Shown one piece after another: positions 50,501-64,000 of a DNA stretch of 64,000 nt. The DNA is taken from positions 20,176,244 to 20,240,243 of the forward strand of contig JALJCS010000004.1 in the NCBI GenBank assembly GCA_023055355.1, written 5' to 3'. The position numbers and the translations under genes were made by a program. The notes below the pieces were generated by a model, which saw only the letters and a program-made list of their open reading frames with translations, made no database searches and had not been told where the DNA came from. The DNA is from Agelaius tricolor (Eukaryota > Chordata > Aves > Passeriformes > Icteridae). Position 1 is the stretch's first letter, and each line of letters starts with the position of its first letter.

Positions 50501-52687
50501 ATAAACTGCAGTCAAGAAAGCAATACTACTAGTCCAGGAGACAGGATTTATAGGTCCAGGTCATCTCCACACTTTTACTTCACATGGTCAAAAAAATCCC
50601 CAAATGAATCTCATTTTATAAACTCTCCCCCACTGCCTTGAATGCTCTTTTCTGCAGGCTGCAACTAAATAAAACTTGTTGCAGAACAAATCCCCCTATT
50701 CCTCAAACTGTTAAGCAAATTGGTAGCTTGAAAATTCAAAAAAGCACTGTTTACTCAACCATGTTTTTAACCAGATGTTTTCATTGTTTACCTCAATATT
50801 CTTCAGATGCTGATCAGCACAGTGACTTCTTTTAAATGAAAACAAGGTATGTTCTCCCCCACCCCCCTTCAAGGGCTAAAATGTATTCATATCAAGTAGC
50901 ATATAAATAAATATCAATTAAAAAATGTCCACACTTACAGTTGTTAACTAGTGTAGTGCAATATACTAGTGAAAAGAGTTTAACTCTGAAAGAACTAGTC
51001 TGCTGTTTGATTAATAGGCAGGGGGGGAAAGTATTCTGCGGCTGAAATATGCTTTGAACTGGTTTGCAAAATAAAGCCCATCTTTGCCACAGGCTGACAA
51101 AATTTCACAAGCACGTAGTGGAAAAGACAGCTCTGCTCAACTTCATTTAGGCCAGTTTATTTGACTTCTCCCTTGATGAAAAGCCAGCTCCCCTTTCAGT
51201 GTTTATGAAAGATAACTAGTCCTCACTATATTTAAAAGCAAAATATCTCAGTTTGTAACATATTCTCATCTACTTATGAACTGCACTTGTATGATATCTC
51301 TTCCCACTGTGTGTGGTTTATCTGTACCTGTTCAGTTGGCTCTTTCTATGCTCAGCAATTCATTTTTGAACACAACCATTTTAAAAACACAAACCAGGAA
51401 CTGTACCTGGTAATTATCATGAAAAATACATTCCTACGAACTTTGCTTCAAAAAGCCTTATTTCAAAAAGTAATATTCCAACAAGTTAATCAACATTTCA
51501 CTTGTGTTACATTTTAAAATGCTTTTTCTAGGACACTTATATCTGGCATCACCTACTTCTTACTAGTAGAACATAAAAATGACACAGTCCAATTTATTTA
51601 ATAAACAATTGCACTGGCATTTTGTTCCCAGTTACTTTCCTCCCTATAATATCAAAATTAAGGCTGTTTTTTGAAAGCAGATAAGCTCCATCAGAAATAA
51701 TTTTAAGGCCAATACATACTAAAACACAAAGGTTTGGCTTGTTCTGGCCACAAATATAAAAACACTGCTGAATGAAGGACAAAAATTGCTGTTTTACGTT
51801 CAGTGTCTGATATTCTGGTTACACATTACTGGTAAAAAAGTTAAAGTGGCTGTTAAAAGGCCAGCCACTGCTACCAGTCCATGAACTGGAACTTTTTCTT
51901 AGGCTTTGGTATGAAGTATTTTCCCATAATTTACTTTATGGAGAGAAGATCCACTTACAAAGAAATTCAACATCTGCAATCTAACATAAATGCACTGAAA
52001 TGTCAAAAATGATTAAACCTTCACGATCTAACATTCTGCTGAGCCAGCAAAATGAAAAACAGGTGTCTTCCACTACAGGTTCAGTCAGGTTATGCAGTGC
52101 TTTTCTCAACCTTAGTTTTCTCAAAGAAACATTTCACTGTAACTTTACCCTCAAGCATAATAATTCCCTTTCAAGCATAATAGGCTACACATTCTCTATT
52201 CTATGCAGATTACCAGCCCTGCCAGTTACTATGATGCTTCCAGGATGTGCTGCTCCTGCTTTCAGATGAAATGGCCACACCAAGAGAAAATTTACACAGA
52301 AAGCCAAATTCCACATCTCAAAACACACTTCACAGACAGCATTACTGTGACACAAACCAAAGCTTTTGTTGTTGCTGACACTGGCAGCAGCAAGATCTTC
52401 AGTCATCCCTTCACTCGATCTCAGGAGTCCCCAGCAGTGCAGAGGAATGATCAGAATATCAGCCCTGTGAGCAGGGGGCATTAAGACCACCTTTTCTCAT
52501 CTAACAGCACACCCAGAAGAGGCACTGTAGGTTCAGCAAACTATTCACCTAACTGCAAAGAACAAAGCCAAGAAGAATATTTGTCTTATTTTCCAGATTT
52601 TCTGACTGTTACCTATTAGAGGATTCACAGAAAAGATAACCAAATTTTAGCAATTGGTGGAAAGATTTCATACACACATTGTAGCAG

Positions 52688-53026
52688 ATGCTGAAGTGCA
52701 AGTATCTGCCTCCTAATTTGTCCACACAAAACAGTGTAGATCTCAATGCTCCAAATCACGTGCTTAAGCTGATCAGTGGCAGTATAGACCATCTCACCTT
52801 GAATGACCAACATCTAGATCCTTTGAAACCACCTGGCTATCAAGTGGCCTTTGAGACATTAAAAGAAAGTGACAGACTACAGCAGACATTGAGCAATGAA
52901 GAGCTGAAGAAGATAATGATGGAATATGAGCCACAACTGTCAGTGAGAACATCCTCAGCACCCAAACAGATTTCCTTTTTTCTTCTCATTCTAAGTACTA
53001 GAAGAAAAAAGACAAAAGAGAATTAA
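52688..53026 (+). pseudogene. Protein-like fragment of unknown parent (possible retro-pseudogene or unannotated exon)
   Basis: This 113-codon frame on the strand opposite AOPEP has a composition typical of coding sequence. It is rich in Leu, Lys, Glu and Asp, with helical segments such as ISGSIDHLTLNDQHLDPLK and SNEELKKIMMEYEPQL. In the same frame upstream of the ATG, protein-like sequence (NFSNWWKDFIHTL) continues but is broken by a TAG at 52682 and a TAA at 52637, which suggests a decayed copy. Alternatively, cattgtagcag|ATG and TCA|GTGAGA (52942) could be splice sites bounding an exon. I do not recognise the family. A short A-rich stretch (agaagaaaaaagacaaaag) follows at about 53000. It could also be chance. 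Confidence 0.3.
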
Positions 53027-56000
53027 CTAATTTTTCTAGCAAATTACTGGGCAAGTAACCACACCACCCAGCACTGAAAATGAAAAATCCCATCTCTGGA
53101 AACTAATCCAGGATGTTAAGATACCTTTTCAGAATGAAATATTCTTACAATAGAACTGAGCAAGGGCCAGCTTGAAGAAGTATAATCCTTTTCCTTGAAA
53201 GTTTAGTACACATTTGGCCATTCCTGGCACAGAAATTGGTTCTGCCTATACCTACCAAAGCAAGACTCAGTCAATGTCCAGAGTTCAGCTAGGATTGTTA
53301 TCTTCAAGGAATTCACTACAGGTTTTCCAACTCTCTTGTGGTGTGGTCAGCTCTTGGGAAAATCTCAGCTTGTTTACCAGAACACATTCCTTTCTGGTAA
53401 ATCAAGTACAAAGGTACTAGACCTAGTACCTACTAAATGCCCCGAACAGCTGGAATTCAGAGAAAGGACATAAAGAAAGGGAGAGAAAATAACTTTTCTT
53501 TGTCTTCAAAGCTTTCACTATGGCTGTGCTGAAAGAAGTTTTATCAATTCCACTCAGCTTATGCTGGAGCTGCAGGATACACCACCACTTCAGGGAGGGC
53601 TATCTGAGATTCATCATAAAGCACTAACAATGTCACATGCCTTCCTGGATGAAAGCATTGAAGCACAGATGGGAACCTGCACTTCCATCTCTTAACCCTT
53701 TACTACTGGAATCCACAAGAATTCATTTTCTTTTCTACTCTTTCTGATTTCAGAACAACAGATAATGAGGGCTTTCATATTTAATTATGCCCTGTGTCTT
53801 TTAACATTTGTAGATAAACTGCATTTCCAGATCCATATTTTCTTTCTTTTCTGAAATCTGGCTCTGGTGAACTGTGTGTCCAACACAGCCTGTGCATACT
53901 CACAACAATTTTTCAACACACCACATACATTTGATCCCTTTTTCTTTTAGAGTCCTTTTGTTGTTTGCTGGTTGGTTGTTGTTTTGGGTGTTGGTCTTGG
54001 GGTTTTTTTCATTTGTTGAGAATGCAATTGACCAGACTGAGTAAACTCCAGTTTCAGAAATACATACATACTGCCAAGAAAGTCTTAATCATGGACAACC
54101 TTAAAACACGCGTACTTCTAACAGTCTAAACCTAAGAATAGGTGCTGCTGGGAACCTAGAAAATCAGTATATAGAATTTGCAGTCATGAAACTGTCCCCA
54201 TTGATCAAAGATGCAGAGATGCCAAGCCACTACCATCAGCTTCTAGAATTCTTTTAACTAAGGTCTCACAATGGCCTTAGTTGATGACTAAAACTATCAG
54301 TTGTCTGAAAGAACTCTTTTTGCTGTGGTGGAAAGTCACCTAGTTCCACAGCTGCTGTCACTTCTCAGCCCAATTGCCTCATCATCCCAAAAGAAAGCCT
54401 TTGGCACTTTAGAAGATAACTGGCACTGAACACTCCACCATGACTAGCAACACAGATTACCGTATGGTTACCTGGTTTTCAAGTTTTTTGTGTTTCCCAC
54501 CACAATATCCATGAAATCAACCACTGCAGACTACACTGATGACTCTGAGGCAGCTACTGTAGGTTGCTGCCCAAAGATCACAGCCAGGCACTTCCTCCAC
54601 TTCACAATTCTCCACTCAAAGCACACCAACTTCTTGAAAAGGCACCTGATCTTTTCAACGAGTTGTCCCAAAACTGGCACTGTCACCTAAGACTGGTCAC
54701 AAGCATCACCACCTCTCACTCCAGATGTAGGCCAAGTTTCTCAGTTTTGCCTGCTCTACTACAAACACATAGCAAGGTGTACTTAAAGCAAAAAAAATAA
54801 GCCACCACTTCTACCTCCCAAAAAACCCTTTCTGAAACAAAATGCTTCACTGCATACAGCTCTCTCCAGGAGCAGAGGATAAGACAATGAAATACATGAC
54901 AAAAGTTAATTGCTTAATACTTTTGTGAAGGCTACTCAAATCCTATTGTGATGAGTGTTATATGGAACAGAACAAGTGTATCCCACTACTTTTTATTCCT
55001 GATTTTAAAAATATGGATAAGGTTTTAATTTAAATTGTTGCAAAAGACAACTAACACTAGAAAAAAAACTCAAAAATCAACCCCGTAAAAGATTTGAGAA
55101 CAAGTGTTGCACAACATGGTTATTATGCCCAGTGCTATGTAAAAAGACATTATAATTACTAGCAAGGATGTCACTGCCTAATTTTCTCTTTCAAAATCTG
55201 TCATTCAAAATCTATATTTTTCCTATACAGGAGCATTAAAACTAAGTATAAAAATAGTCCAAGTTCAAACTTGCTGGACATGAACTTTTCCAAACTGCAG
55301 TTTGACTTATGGATTTTTTAGCTTGAAGGAATGCAAGTGGCTTGAGACAGCATTTGCATACCATTAGCACATGCAGGAACAGAACTTCTTAAAAAAAAAA
55401 CCAAAAAAACAAACCAAACCCAAAAAGTTAGTTGAAATACTAATGTTTTCAGAAGTAATTATCAGATAAAATGAGTTTAAAACATGGTAAGTGCTACACT
55501 CTGCTCATGCTTTTCAGATGAGACTTTCTGTAATGTCTAGGACGATAGGTGAATCATTAAAAGCAATCAGGAGCTATTTCATCTCATGTACTACTCAGTA
55601 GTTTCACATATTGACACAACATTAATAATGACATTTGGATCTTTAAAATAGATTTGGTTTTTGATTCATAAATATAGCTTTGTGGGGGAACTCTATTCAA
55701 TTTAACAGAATACACTACACTAGCCTCTGAATAGCTCTCTTTTTAAAAAATCCCCAAAATTAGTAAGTTTTGTGATTATGGAAATGTGTGTTGATTTTAT
55801 GAAAACATGACAGGAACAGAAAAAATATTTTAGACATACTAAGTAACTACAAAGCTGAAAAAGGAGTAAGAATAAAAATATGACATTTAAGGCATAAACT
55901 CCCTTATAAATTCAGTCTCACAGAAGAGGTAAAACTAGAGGCTTTAAACATATTAATTGCATGCAACTTTTTATGGTCATTTATAATATTGGTATATGCA

Positions 56001-56202
56001 TGTAAGTATATAAAGATACACTCACATAATAATTTAACAATTTTTTTACCTGTCTCCAAACAGTGGTGGTGGTGTTTTAAGGTTTTTTTTCTTGGTTTGG
56101 TTGTTTGGTTGGTTTTTATGTATCTGTAAGGAAGATTCAGTGAAGTGCTTAAAATAACTTGATTTCATGCCCTCCATCCATTAGGTTTATGCATCACATT
56201 GC

Positions 56203-56260
56203 AGAGTATTAGGAATCATTCAGCATAAAATAGAGTACTAGGAATCATTTAACATAAAAA
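56203..56260. repeat. 29-bp imperfect tandem duplication
   Basis: The unit agagtattaggaatcatt...cataaaa at 56203 is repeated at 56232 as agagtactaggaatcatt...cataaaa with a few substitutions. Confidence 0.85.
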
Positions 56261-59200
56261 CCTGCAACTTGATTTCCAGAAGCAGGGACAAAGGCAAGTT
56301 TTCATGCTGAAATCAAAGAGGGTCCTAGGTTCCATATTTTCAAATAGAGATTTTCTACCATATTTTCCATCAAAAATTTACTACAACCTTCCTTTTTAAA
56401 GATACGTGAACATTTCCAATGCTTTACAAATGACTGAGAAAGCAATGGTAAAAGCAGTTGTTGCATAAAAATTAAAATAAATCCCTAAGCAAAACACCCA
56501 GACTAAAGTTGGTAATTTTTATTCTATAAATGTGCAGAGAAACTATTCAGTTTACTGCCATTCCTTTCAATATTATCTTTCTCTTTAGAAAAAGGACCTA
56601 AAACATGTTAAGCAGAGAGCACTCCATATCCTGCCCTATGCATTTTTGGATACCACTCCAGATATTTTATGCCCTACTTCAGCCCTTGTATATGGACCTG
56701 GAGAAACCAGGATGGGCTACAGCAGGACTTCCTGGTAAACAGGTCTCAAAGGCAGATTTGAGACAATCACTGCTATTGACAGCGGGGGAGCCTATCCTCC
56801 ACCAAACAGCACTCACTTACTTATTTCCAAGGCTGCGTGCTATTTTATTTCTACCTCTTCTACCTCAGGAAAGGAGGGGGAAGAAAGAATATTGATTGCC
56901 AAGAAGGATACCTAGAAAATTTGCTGACCTATGGGCTCATTATGTACTTCTTATGGAAGGAGAGCTCCCATTAGCTTCAAGGGATTATTTTTTCTAGGAA
57001 GGAGGATAAGACCAGCACTTCATCACTGAATTTACATAGAAATGTGAAAATAATCAAGCAGATAATGCCAGGGAGCAGTGGGCCAACTGTACAGCAGCAG
57101 AGTATTATTTATACTACAGATGGCTGCATAACCACTAAGTGCAGTACTTCAACAGTAATTCATAATCTTATCTACAGTTGACTGAAAGTTGGCTTTAGCA
57201 AGAACCTGCCCTGCTATGTAAGTTATTCATATATAAGTTTTAAACAGTGCAATTCCACTCTAATTTAAGAAATGGCTGGATAACAATCATTTAAACCTAA
57301 TTTAATGCAAGTAATGAATGCTTTTGAATACTGAAAGGCAAGCTATTCCACTGTACAAGCAAAATATCTGTTTAGAATGGGTCTTGTTCTTAAGAAGCAA
57401 AGGCAAGCAGCTACTCTATCAGCTCTTTTCTTCTAACTATGTAAGTCTCTTTCATTTTAGAAACATGTGTGCTGCTGCAGCAAAAATAGACCTTAAGTTT
57501 CCATTATAAACTGCAGTTCTCAGGTGTTTATAACTTCACTATAAAAATTTCTCTCCGGAGAGAAACCTGGTATTAAAGTTCTCAGTTTATAAAAGACTGT
57601 AAAAATACTATTTTTATTATTATTTTTCCAAATATAATTTCCAAGGTGTCTTACTGATTTAAGACAAACGTCTTATCACTGAACTCCTATTTTTAAAAAT
57701 GAAAACTTGACAGTTGATTACTCTACTTTGAGTCTAATGACATTTGCAAGTCTTCAAAATTAGGAAAGTTATGGTAAAATAGAGCAAACAGCTATGATTA
57801 AGGAATACTTTCCACTGGCAAAATTAACCCTTCATAGTTCTGTCTTAACCAAACCTAAAGCATTTCTCCCTTTTCTTTCAAATTAAGCAGTAGAGATTTA
57901 GGTTGTTGTGTGGTTTTCCCCCCCATGCTTTAACATAATCCCCTGAATATGCCTCAAAATCTCAGCTACATCATCACCTACACCAACAGTACCGCATGAC
58001 AATCACAGTTTACATGCAAAATGCTGCAATTACACTCAGGTGTAATTAACTTGATGTGCACCAGTACCTCCACAGAAAGAAGCAGCCTATTCTTGCTCTC
58101 TAGTTTATGCATTTGGCCCTCTTAAATGTGCCTTTCACAATGACATTAGAGGGCTTAGTAAACGAATGGCAAAAAAACCTGTAGAATTTTGTAATGATAG
58201 TACAGTTACTGCTTTTTCAAACCAGCTCAAAACATATTATAAGGATTTTAGACGAATTTCTGTTAAAGCAGCTTATTCTCAGCAGAATCTAAAGAAGTCA
58301 TTAATTTGTATAAAACTTTAGCCAGCCCAGCCTGAAAATACACTAAAATAAACAACTTATTATTGGAAATTTAATGCTTTTTACTACCTTGGCATTTTCA
58401 AACACAGACATCTCAGCTCCAACAATATGCTGCAGTTTCTGTGCACCGACCCCAGCCTGGGAAGCCTCTGCAGCACCGACTTTCAGATGGATGCATACCT
58501 CTAAGTCCCAGAAAGCTGGGAACCAGCACACACTCAGCACCTCTGCAAATTAAACACCTCCCAGCCAGAGTGTGTACATTGTAGAGTCCTCAGCAAAGCA
58601 GGCACTGAACACCAAAATATGTTTTTCTTCATAGTTATTTCACCATTGGTTGTTACAAGGGCAAACTGCTGCCCACAATCAGCTTAGCTATGAATCAGTG
58701 TGTCTGTCTTCATTTTGTCAATTATCTCTGCATAAATTCCAGAAAGATCCACTCTAAAAAACAAAAAGCATGTTAAACTGTCACAGATTTCACCATTAAA
58801 ACAAAATTTGCCTTGAAAAAAATCCGAATAGGCATAGCAAGCTGATTACATGAGTATTAGAAATATTTTCCCCCTGTAAACTTTTCCTAAGTCGGTATTT
58901 CATATACCCCTAAAGTCACCAAACAGATACTGTTTGGTGTCCAGCTGTGCTGCAAATGCTCAGTGGCACTGACAGGTAAAACACTCTCATCTGAGTTTTA
59001 ATATTGCAATTGAACTCTGCAACAGACACTGATGTTCTTTCATAAACACACCTGAAACAAGAGATCAATGATAAATCCAACTTCTTATCAACTTCTAATT
59101 GCAAATGGACAATAGAGGCAAGAAGGCGACATGAAAGGAATTTTTCACTGATACTCAAAATGAGTCCTGTAACTCGTAACAGCTGAATTACTCCAAGAAC

Positions 59201-62200
59201 TGGTAAAGCATGTAACAAAAAAAATGCACTGCTACTCTAAAAAGGCCAAAAGACGAGAGCATACTTACTGCAAATGCAATTTCAGTTCCACTCTGTTAGC
59301 AAGAGCACAAAGTCCTTTAACCTGATTACAGCTGTGCTGTGGTGCCTCTAATATTTGTCTTCTCTCAGACTAAATACACAAGCTCTTCTTCTTAATCTAA
59401 ATCCAATCACAAAACAGTCTTGGATATGCTCCACCCTTGCAATTACGTCTTCCTGTCGGTGATCATATTCCACTTCTTTCCTTCCCAATTCCCTTTGCAT
59501 AGTGCAGTCGCTTTTATTCAATGGTCTTCTGGGAATATTATGTCTCCTCTAATAATCACATTAATTAGAAATTTTAATTTTTGGATTAAACAACACAAAA
59601 CTAGTTTTGACAAATCTTACAGTTCCAGGGGCAATAACAATGTAAAAGTAAACCACTTTTTTGTCTGCCTCCTAATATATTTGCATTTTTAAAAGTCAAG
59701 ACCAAAAGAAGAAACATTACCCTCTGCTTTCTATAACAAGATGAGTGCGTCCATTTGCAGAAGGACTCTTAATTTCAGGTACTAGTGCACTGACTTCCAG
59801 AAAGCATAGCCAATAAACACATCCTTTTACTTTAACAGCTGAAAAACCAAGTGCACCAAGGTTTGCCAAGCACGTATTTCACAATCTTCAAAAGAACTGC
59901 ATTTTGTTTTATTGTAAATAAAATTTTAATGCAAATAAAATCAATGAAAGGAATTATTCTATTGCAACTATAATTTCTTCTAATTATGAATGTTATATAA
60001 TTTGCCTGCTTACAGTAAATGACAAGTGCTGGTCTCTGATTTCACAACACCAAGCCCAGCTCATAGGCAGTCTGGCTGGAAGAAACAAATGCAGCAATGG
60101 TATTTTACCAGGTCTGTATCATTATTAAAGCCAGTATAAATAAGCAGCCTTTCCAGTACATATTGCGTTTCTGTATTACCCTTTGTAGTCAAAAAATAGT
60201 TTGCCCCAATAGAAGCATAGTGTTTACAATACTGATTATTTTTGAATGTATCTGTACGGAGCAAAATGAGGATCTGAACCTTTCTGAGATGTGTCTCAAG
60301 GGGAAGAACAGGAAGGTGACAACAAAGACATGTTGTGGTATTAACAGAAAGCAATTTTTTTCACAAACCTGTCTAAGTTCCATACAGTGCTTAGGACTGT
60401 TTTTCTCTGGAAAACTTGTTTTCCCTTTTTTCAGTCCCCTAGGGATCTTTGACCATACAGTTCGAACTGACTTGAAAAGTAAAGCAGGGGCAGAGGAGGG
60501 AGGGGCAGGGGAAAGGGGTGGTGGTGCAGTAGGAGATACAAAACACAAACTGTCGTGACTGGCATTTTCAGCATTTACATGGCTAAACTTGTATTGCCAA
60601 GCCAAGTAGAGCTTATTGGTCTGAACACTGAAAATTACTGATTTATGCTTAGCAACCTTGCAAATGACAACCCCTGCTGCTCACAGTAAGGAAACCAATT
60701 TAAGGGCCTCTCAATGTATACAATACTGCCATTTATATATTTATTTTTTAAGGCTCAGGTTTCCAGTTCCACCAGTAAGTGCTCGCTTTGTAGACGCATG
60801 ATACTGTGGTGATACACACACGTAACGTATATCACAGCACAGCTGTAAATGCAGCAGTAGGCAGCAAGACAGATTAGTTTAATCTAGATTTTGGGTATGT
60901 AAAATTGCAAAGGACAGAATGGAAGCTGTTGAGTCAGGCTGTTGAGACCTCAAAATAATGGGAAAACATACTTTTAGGTGGCTTTTAGCCAGTTGTTTGT
61001 TGAATGCCTCTCCCCCTTTCCACTTATACTATCTACTGTTTAAATCAAATATTTTCTGTCTTTTAAAGAATGCATTGTAGGTTATTCATAAGAAAAAAAT
61101 GTGAGTTCCATTACAGTAACATATTTTTCCTTTTATTAATCTTTTTTTTTTTTAGTATTTATTCATTATATAGACATTGGATTGTTTGGTTGGGATGTTT
61201 TCCTTTGGTTTTGGTGATTGGATTTTCCTCTGTTTTTTGGAAAGTTTACTTAATGTTTGACATCTCACTGTTTCCTCCAGACAGTCAGTTCCTCCAGTCA
61301 GTTTTGTTTTGTTTTGTTTCTAAATTACTCACACAGCAATAGGGAAGAGAAAAAAAAAAAAAAAACAAACCAGTAATATTTTTTTTAAACCCTCTCCAGG
61401 AAACTGGGTTATAAAACCACAAAATCCATCAGGGTGTCAAAGCAGAGGAGTACCTTACATATTTTTATATAAAGCTGAGGTTTTAAAAAAAAAAAGGAAA
61501 ACGAACGTACTTTGCACAATTGAAACCCAGGATTTGTATAGGGAGTGAGTAGTAGGAACAAAGACTTGTGCTACAAAACTGAGAAAGCAAATTGCAGCCA
61601 TGGAGAGGCTGTGTGTGTGCACATGAGGCCACCTGCCCCAGAGGCACTCACGTGTGCCGCCAGCACTGCACATGCAGAAAACGCTTCTCCTTGGTTCTCC
61701 AAAGCCAGCTCTAAACTCCTTCTGTGCCACTCTCCTGAGCTCTGCCTAAAGGCTTTCGGGGGTGTTGTTTATTTAAGAGAGACAGACAAACATCCCTGGA
61801 AACTGGGAATCAGTACAATTAAATTTTTGTTGTTTGTGGTTGAAACAATTGAATTCAGTTGTGATTCAAAGCTGTAATACAGAAAAATGCACAATTCAAG
61901 GCAGAACATGATGCTGCCTAACACCTACAGGATGATTTTCTCAAACTATATTTTGCTGTTATTCATTTTCTATTATATTTTAATTTATAAACTTTAATAA
62001 AAAGAAAATAAAAAAATAATAGGTGTCTATAAATGAAAGTAAAATTTTGGTAATTACTATGAAGCAACCCCATGTTTCTATTTCTTAAACAAAAACATTT
62101 AGTAGTTCACAATTAGCTTTTATTTGAACAATGCTCAAAGGTGTGTTTACCATATTGCAAAAGGCAGACAGAAGTACTATTCATTGAAATGCATTTACTA

Positions 62201-64000
62201 CTCAATAAAAAGTAAGAAGAAAAACAATATTAGAAAGAAAGTCAAGCATGGAGACTACATGCTCAAATCAAATCTCTGCATTTTTCCACATTAACTCTGA
62301 TGCTAATTTCCCAGCTATATTAGCTTACCCATACAATTTCATAATTAAATTATATTATGTGACACTTCAAAAAACACATTAGGTAAACATCACAGACACT
62401 TTAATTCAGCATAAGAGTTTGGGCATGTATTTAAAATTAGTTGCTATTCCTAATACACTACCACTCTGGAAAAAATGCTGCAGTGAATCTAACTATGAAT
62501 CAAATTTCCCCAATTATACAAATCAACAAATACATCAAAAAACTCCTATACATTTTTAAATACAGATTTTATTACTCCTTGAATGGAGTAACAAGAGAAA
62601 TTACTGTTCAGATGTCTAAAAAGTACTTTTCTTTTTGCACATTTGCAGCTTCATCACAACTTGCAAACAAACTGTGTTTTGCAGAGCAAACTAGCAGGGA
62701 CTGATGTAAAATGCTAATATAATTTTGCACTACTTTTCTGACAGGTGTGCATACAATGCTATGCTGTAACTGGGAAAATTGTAAATCCATACAAACACTT
62801 CAAAAATAAGCAATATAGAATTTTAAACAAAATATATTGACTGATACTTCCAACAGCTGATGAATTCTGACAGAACAGATCTGGCTAAACTGACTTCAGG
62901 CTAAAACTTCGGAAAAGGACATCAGAGAACACCTTGTAACAACAAAATTAAAGAAAAGAAAAAGAAAACAGGTGACAAGTTATTTCTGGTAATTTTAACA
63001 TCAAAAACATTTTGTTACACTGTGTGGACTACCTAAACAAGACTTGTTCACTGTTTTTAGAAACTAGGGAATCTGAGCAGCAACTGCCTTGCTTTGCACT
63101 AGATTTATATGTTAAGCATTTCAGACGTAACAAACTCGATTTTAGCAGCAGAACTTGTTTTTGAGATTTGATTTGTTAAGACAAAATTCCCACAGATTTC
63201 AGTGAAACTCATCTGCAAGGATTGCAGGGTGGAGCACACAACACCTTCTGAGTAATCATTTTAAAATACACACACTGTGATCATTCAAATTTATTTTGAC
63301 ATTTTATATTCTTTGGTTAACTTTTAACTTTCAGTGCAGTGCTGAAACACGAAGACATTAAAGAGCATAACATAAAGCATAGTGCTGCAGGGAAGAGACT
63401 TGCTCAAATTTGGTAGAGGTTGAAGTCAACACATTACACACTCCCAAACACCTTGTTCACAGATTTTATTATTCATGACATCTGCACACTGTGTCAATTC
63501 TTATTTGGCAATACCAAGTAAACTGGTATGGGTCAAACTAATTTTATATATAGGAATAAAAAGGTTTCAAAATAACATATATGTGCAGAGCAGCACAAAA
63601 TTATGTAACCTACGAGCCAATAAAGTGATGAAATTCAGTAGTTATATTTTCCAACTGCAACACAAAAGGTTTTTAGAAATCAGCAGGAAGCTGCTGTGGA
63701 ATCTAAATCAAGAAAGCATGTAACCAGTGCATATGAAGCATGTATTATCAACCATGTATTATTTTCTGACATATGTTTTGATCACTGGAGATGTGCCAAA
63801 AAAAACTTGTTCTAGTAAATTGACTTTAGATGTCTTTAAATGCTTTAGAGAAATTATTTGTGGCCATGAAGGTAAACAGACAAATGCTAAGCCTTGACTT
63901 CAGCAACTGGAAACAGCAAGATTTGCATGAGGAAGCTGTGAAAATAGGAACATTGAAAGGCTTAAAAATTACATCTCAGCTCTACCCAAAATATAACATG

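Larger units (their letters stand above)
45227..64000 (-). other. AOPEP upstream intron (incomplete)
   Basis: No further AOPEP coding exon with acceptable splice sites and recognisable sequence was found in 18.8 kb. This stretch is therefore taken as one intron running off the window. It includes two CR1 fragments, small tandem repeats and low-complexity tracts. A protein-like + strand frame at 52688-53026 is listed separately. Confidence 0.7.

Noticed and set aside
58343..58540. - strand 65-codon frame considered as an upstream AOPEP exon
   Set aside because: No match to the M1 aminopeptidase family, and the GTAGTA donor at its end is weak.
59721..59838. Possible - strand exon (118 nt) with ttttcag acceptor and AGAGG|GTAATG donor and an open frame
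   Set aside because: The encoded peptide (containing GCVYWLCFLEVSALVPE) does not match AOPEP as I know it, and its length (118 nt) does not fit the phase-0 junction expected just upstream of the 45226 exon. It is a short frame that could be chance.
60189..60605. 138-codon - strand frame with a proline-rich stretch
   Set aside because: The Pro/Ala-rich part derives from a GGGGCAG-like low-complexity tract at 60485-60530. There is no family resemblance.
1..64000. Bacterial-type features, CRISPR arrays, tRNA or rRNA genes, telomeric arrays
   Set aside because: None were seen. The window is ordinary vertebrate nuclear DNA with introns, LINEs and microRNAs.

Overview
This is a bird genomic window, A+T-rich and intron-dominated. 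The evidence is several CR1 LINE fragments with the avian CR1 3' end, one solo LTR of a type that resembles a very abundant songbird/neoavian ERVL-like family (assigned from memory), and coding exons and microRNAs that are recognisably avian. The content matches the FANCC-AOPEP segment of human 9q22.32. That segment is carried by the Z chromosome in chicken, so a Z location is an inference.

Layout: (1) 1-9.3 kb holds the 3' end of FANCC on the + strand: three coding exons (2808-2979, 5806-6006, 7829-7972) and a 3'UTR. (2) 9.3-22.2 kb is intergenic between convergent genes. It holds a 580-bp solo LTR (14475-15054), a 5'-truncated CR1 with reverse-transcriptase remnants (about 18415-19839) and a short CR1 scrap. 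(3) 22229-23160 is the miR-23b/miR-27b/miR-24-1 cluster on the - strand, with all three hairpins intact; the + strand of mir-24-1 also carries the miR-3074 sequence. (4) 24677-45226 holds the last three coding exons of AOPEP (aminopeptidase O, formerly C9orf3) on the - strand, and 45.2-64 kb is probably its next upstream intron.

The two genes are tail to tail, and the microRNA cluster is co-oriented with AOPEP and lies just downstream of its stop codon. In mammals the cluster is described as hosted by C9orf3, so the pri-miRNA may be AOPEP read-through, an alternative AOPEP 3' end, or an independent transcript. The AOPEP introns contain CR1 pieces, short tandem duplications, microsatellites and a few unusually long reading frames. 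The best of these is a 113-codon protein-like + strand frame at 52688-53026 whose parent I could not identify. No novel multi-gene system is visible; the most interesting biology is the microRNA cluster and its arrangement relative to AOPEP.
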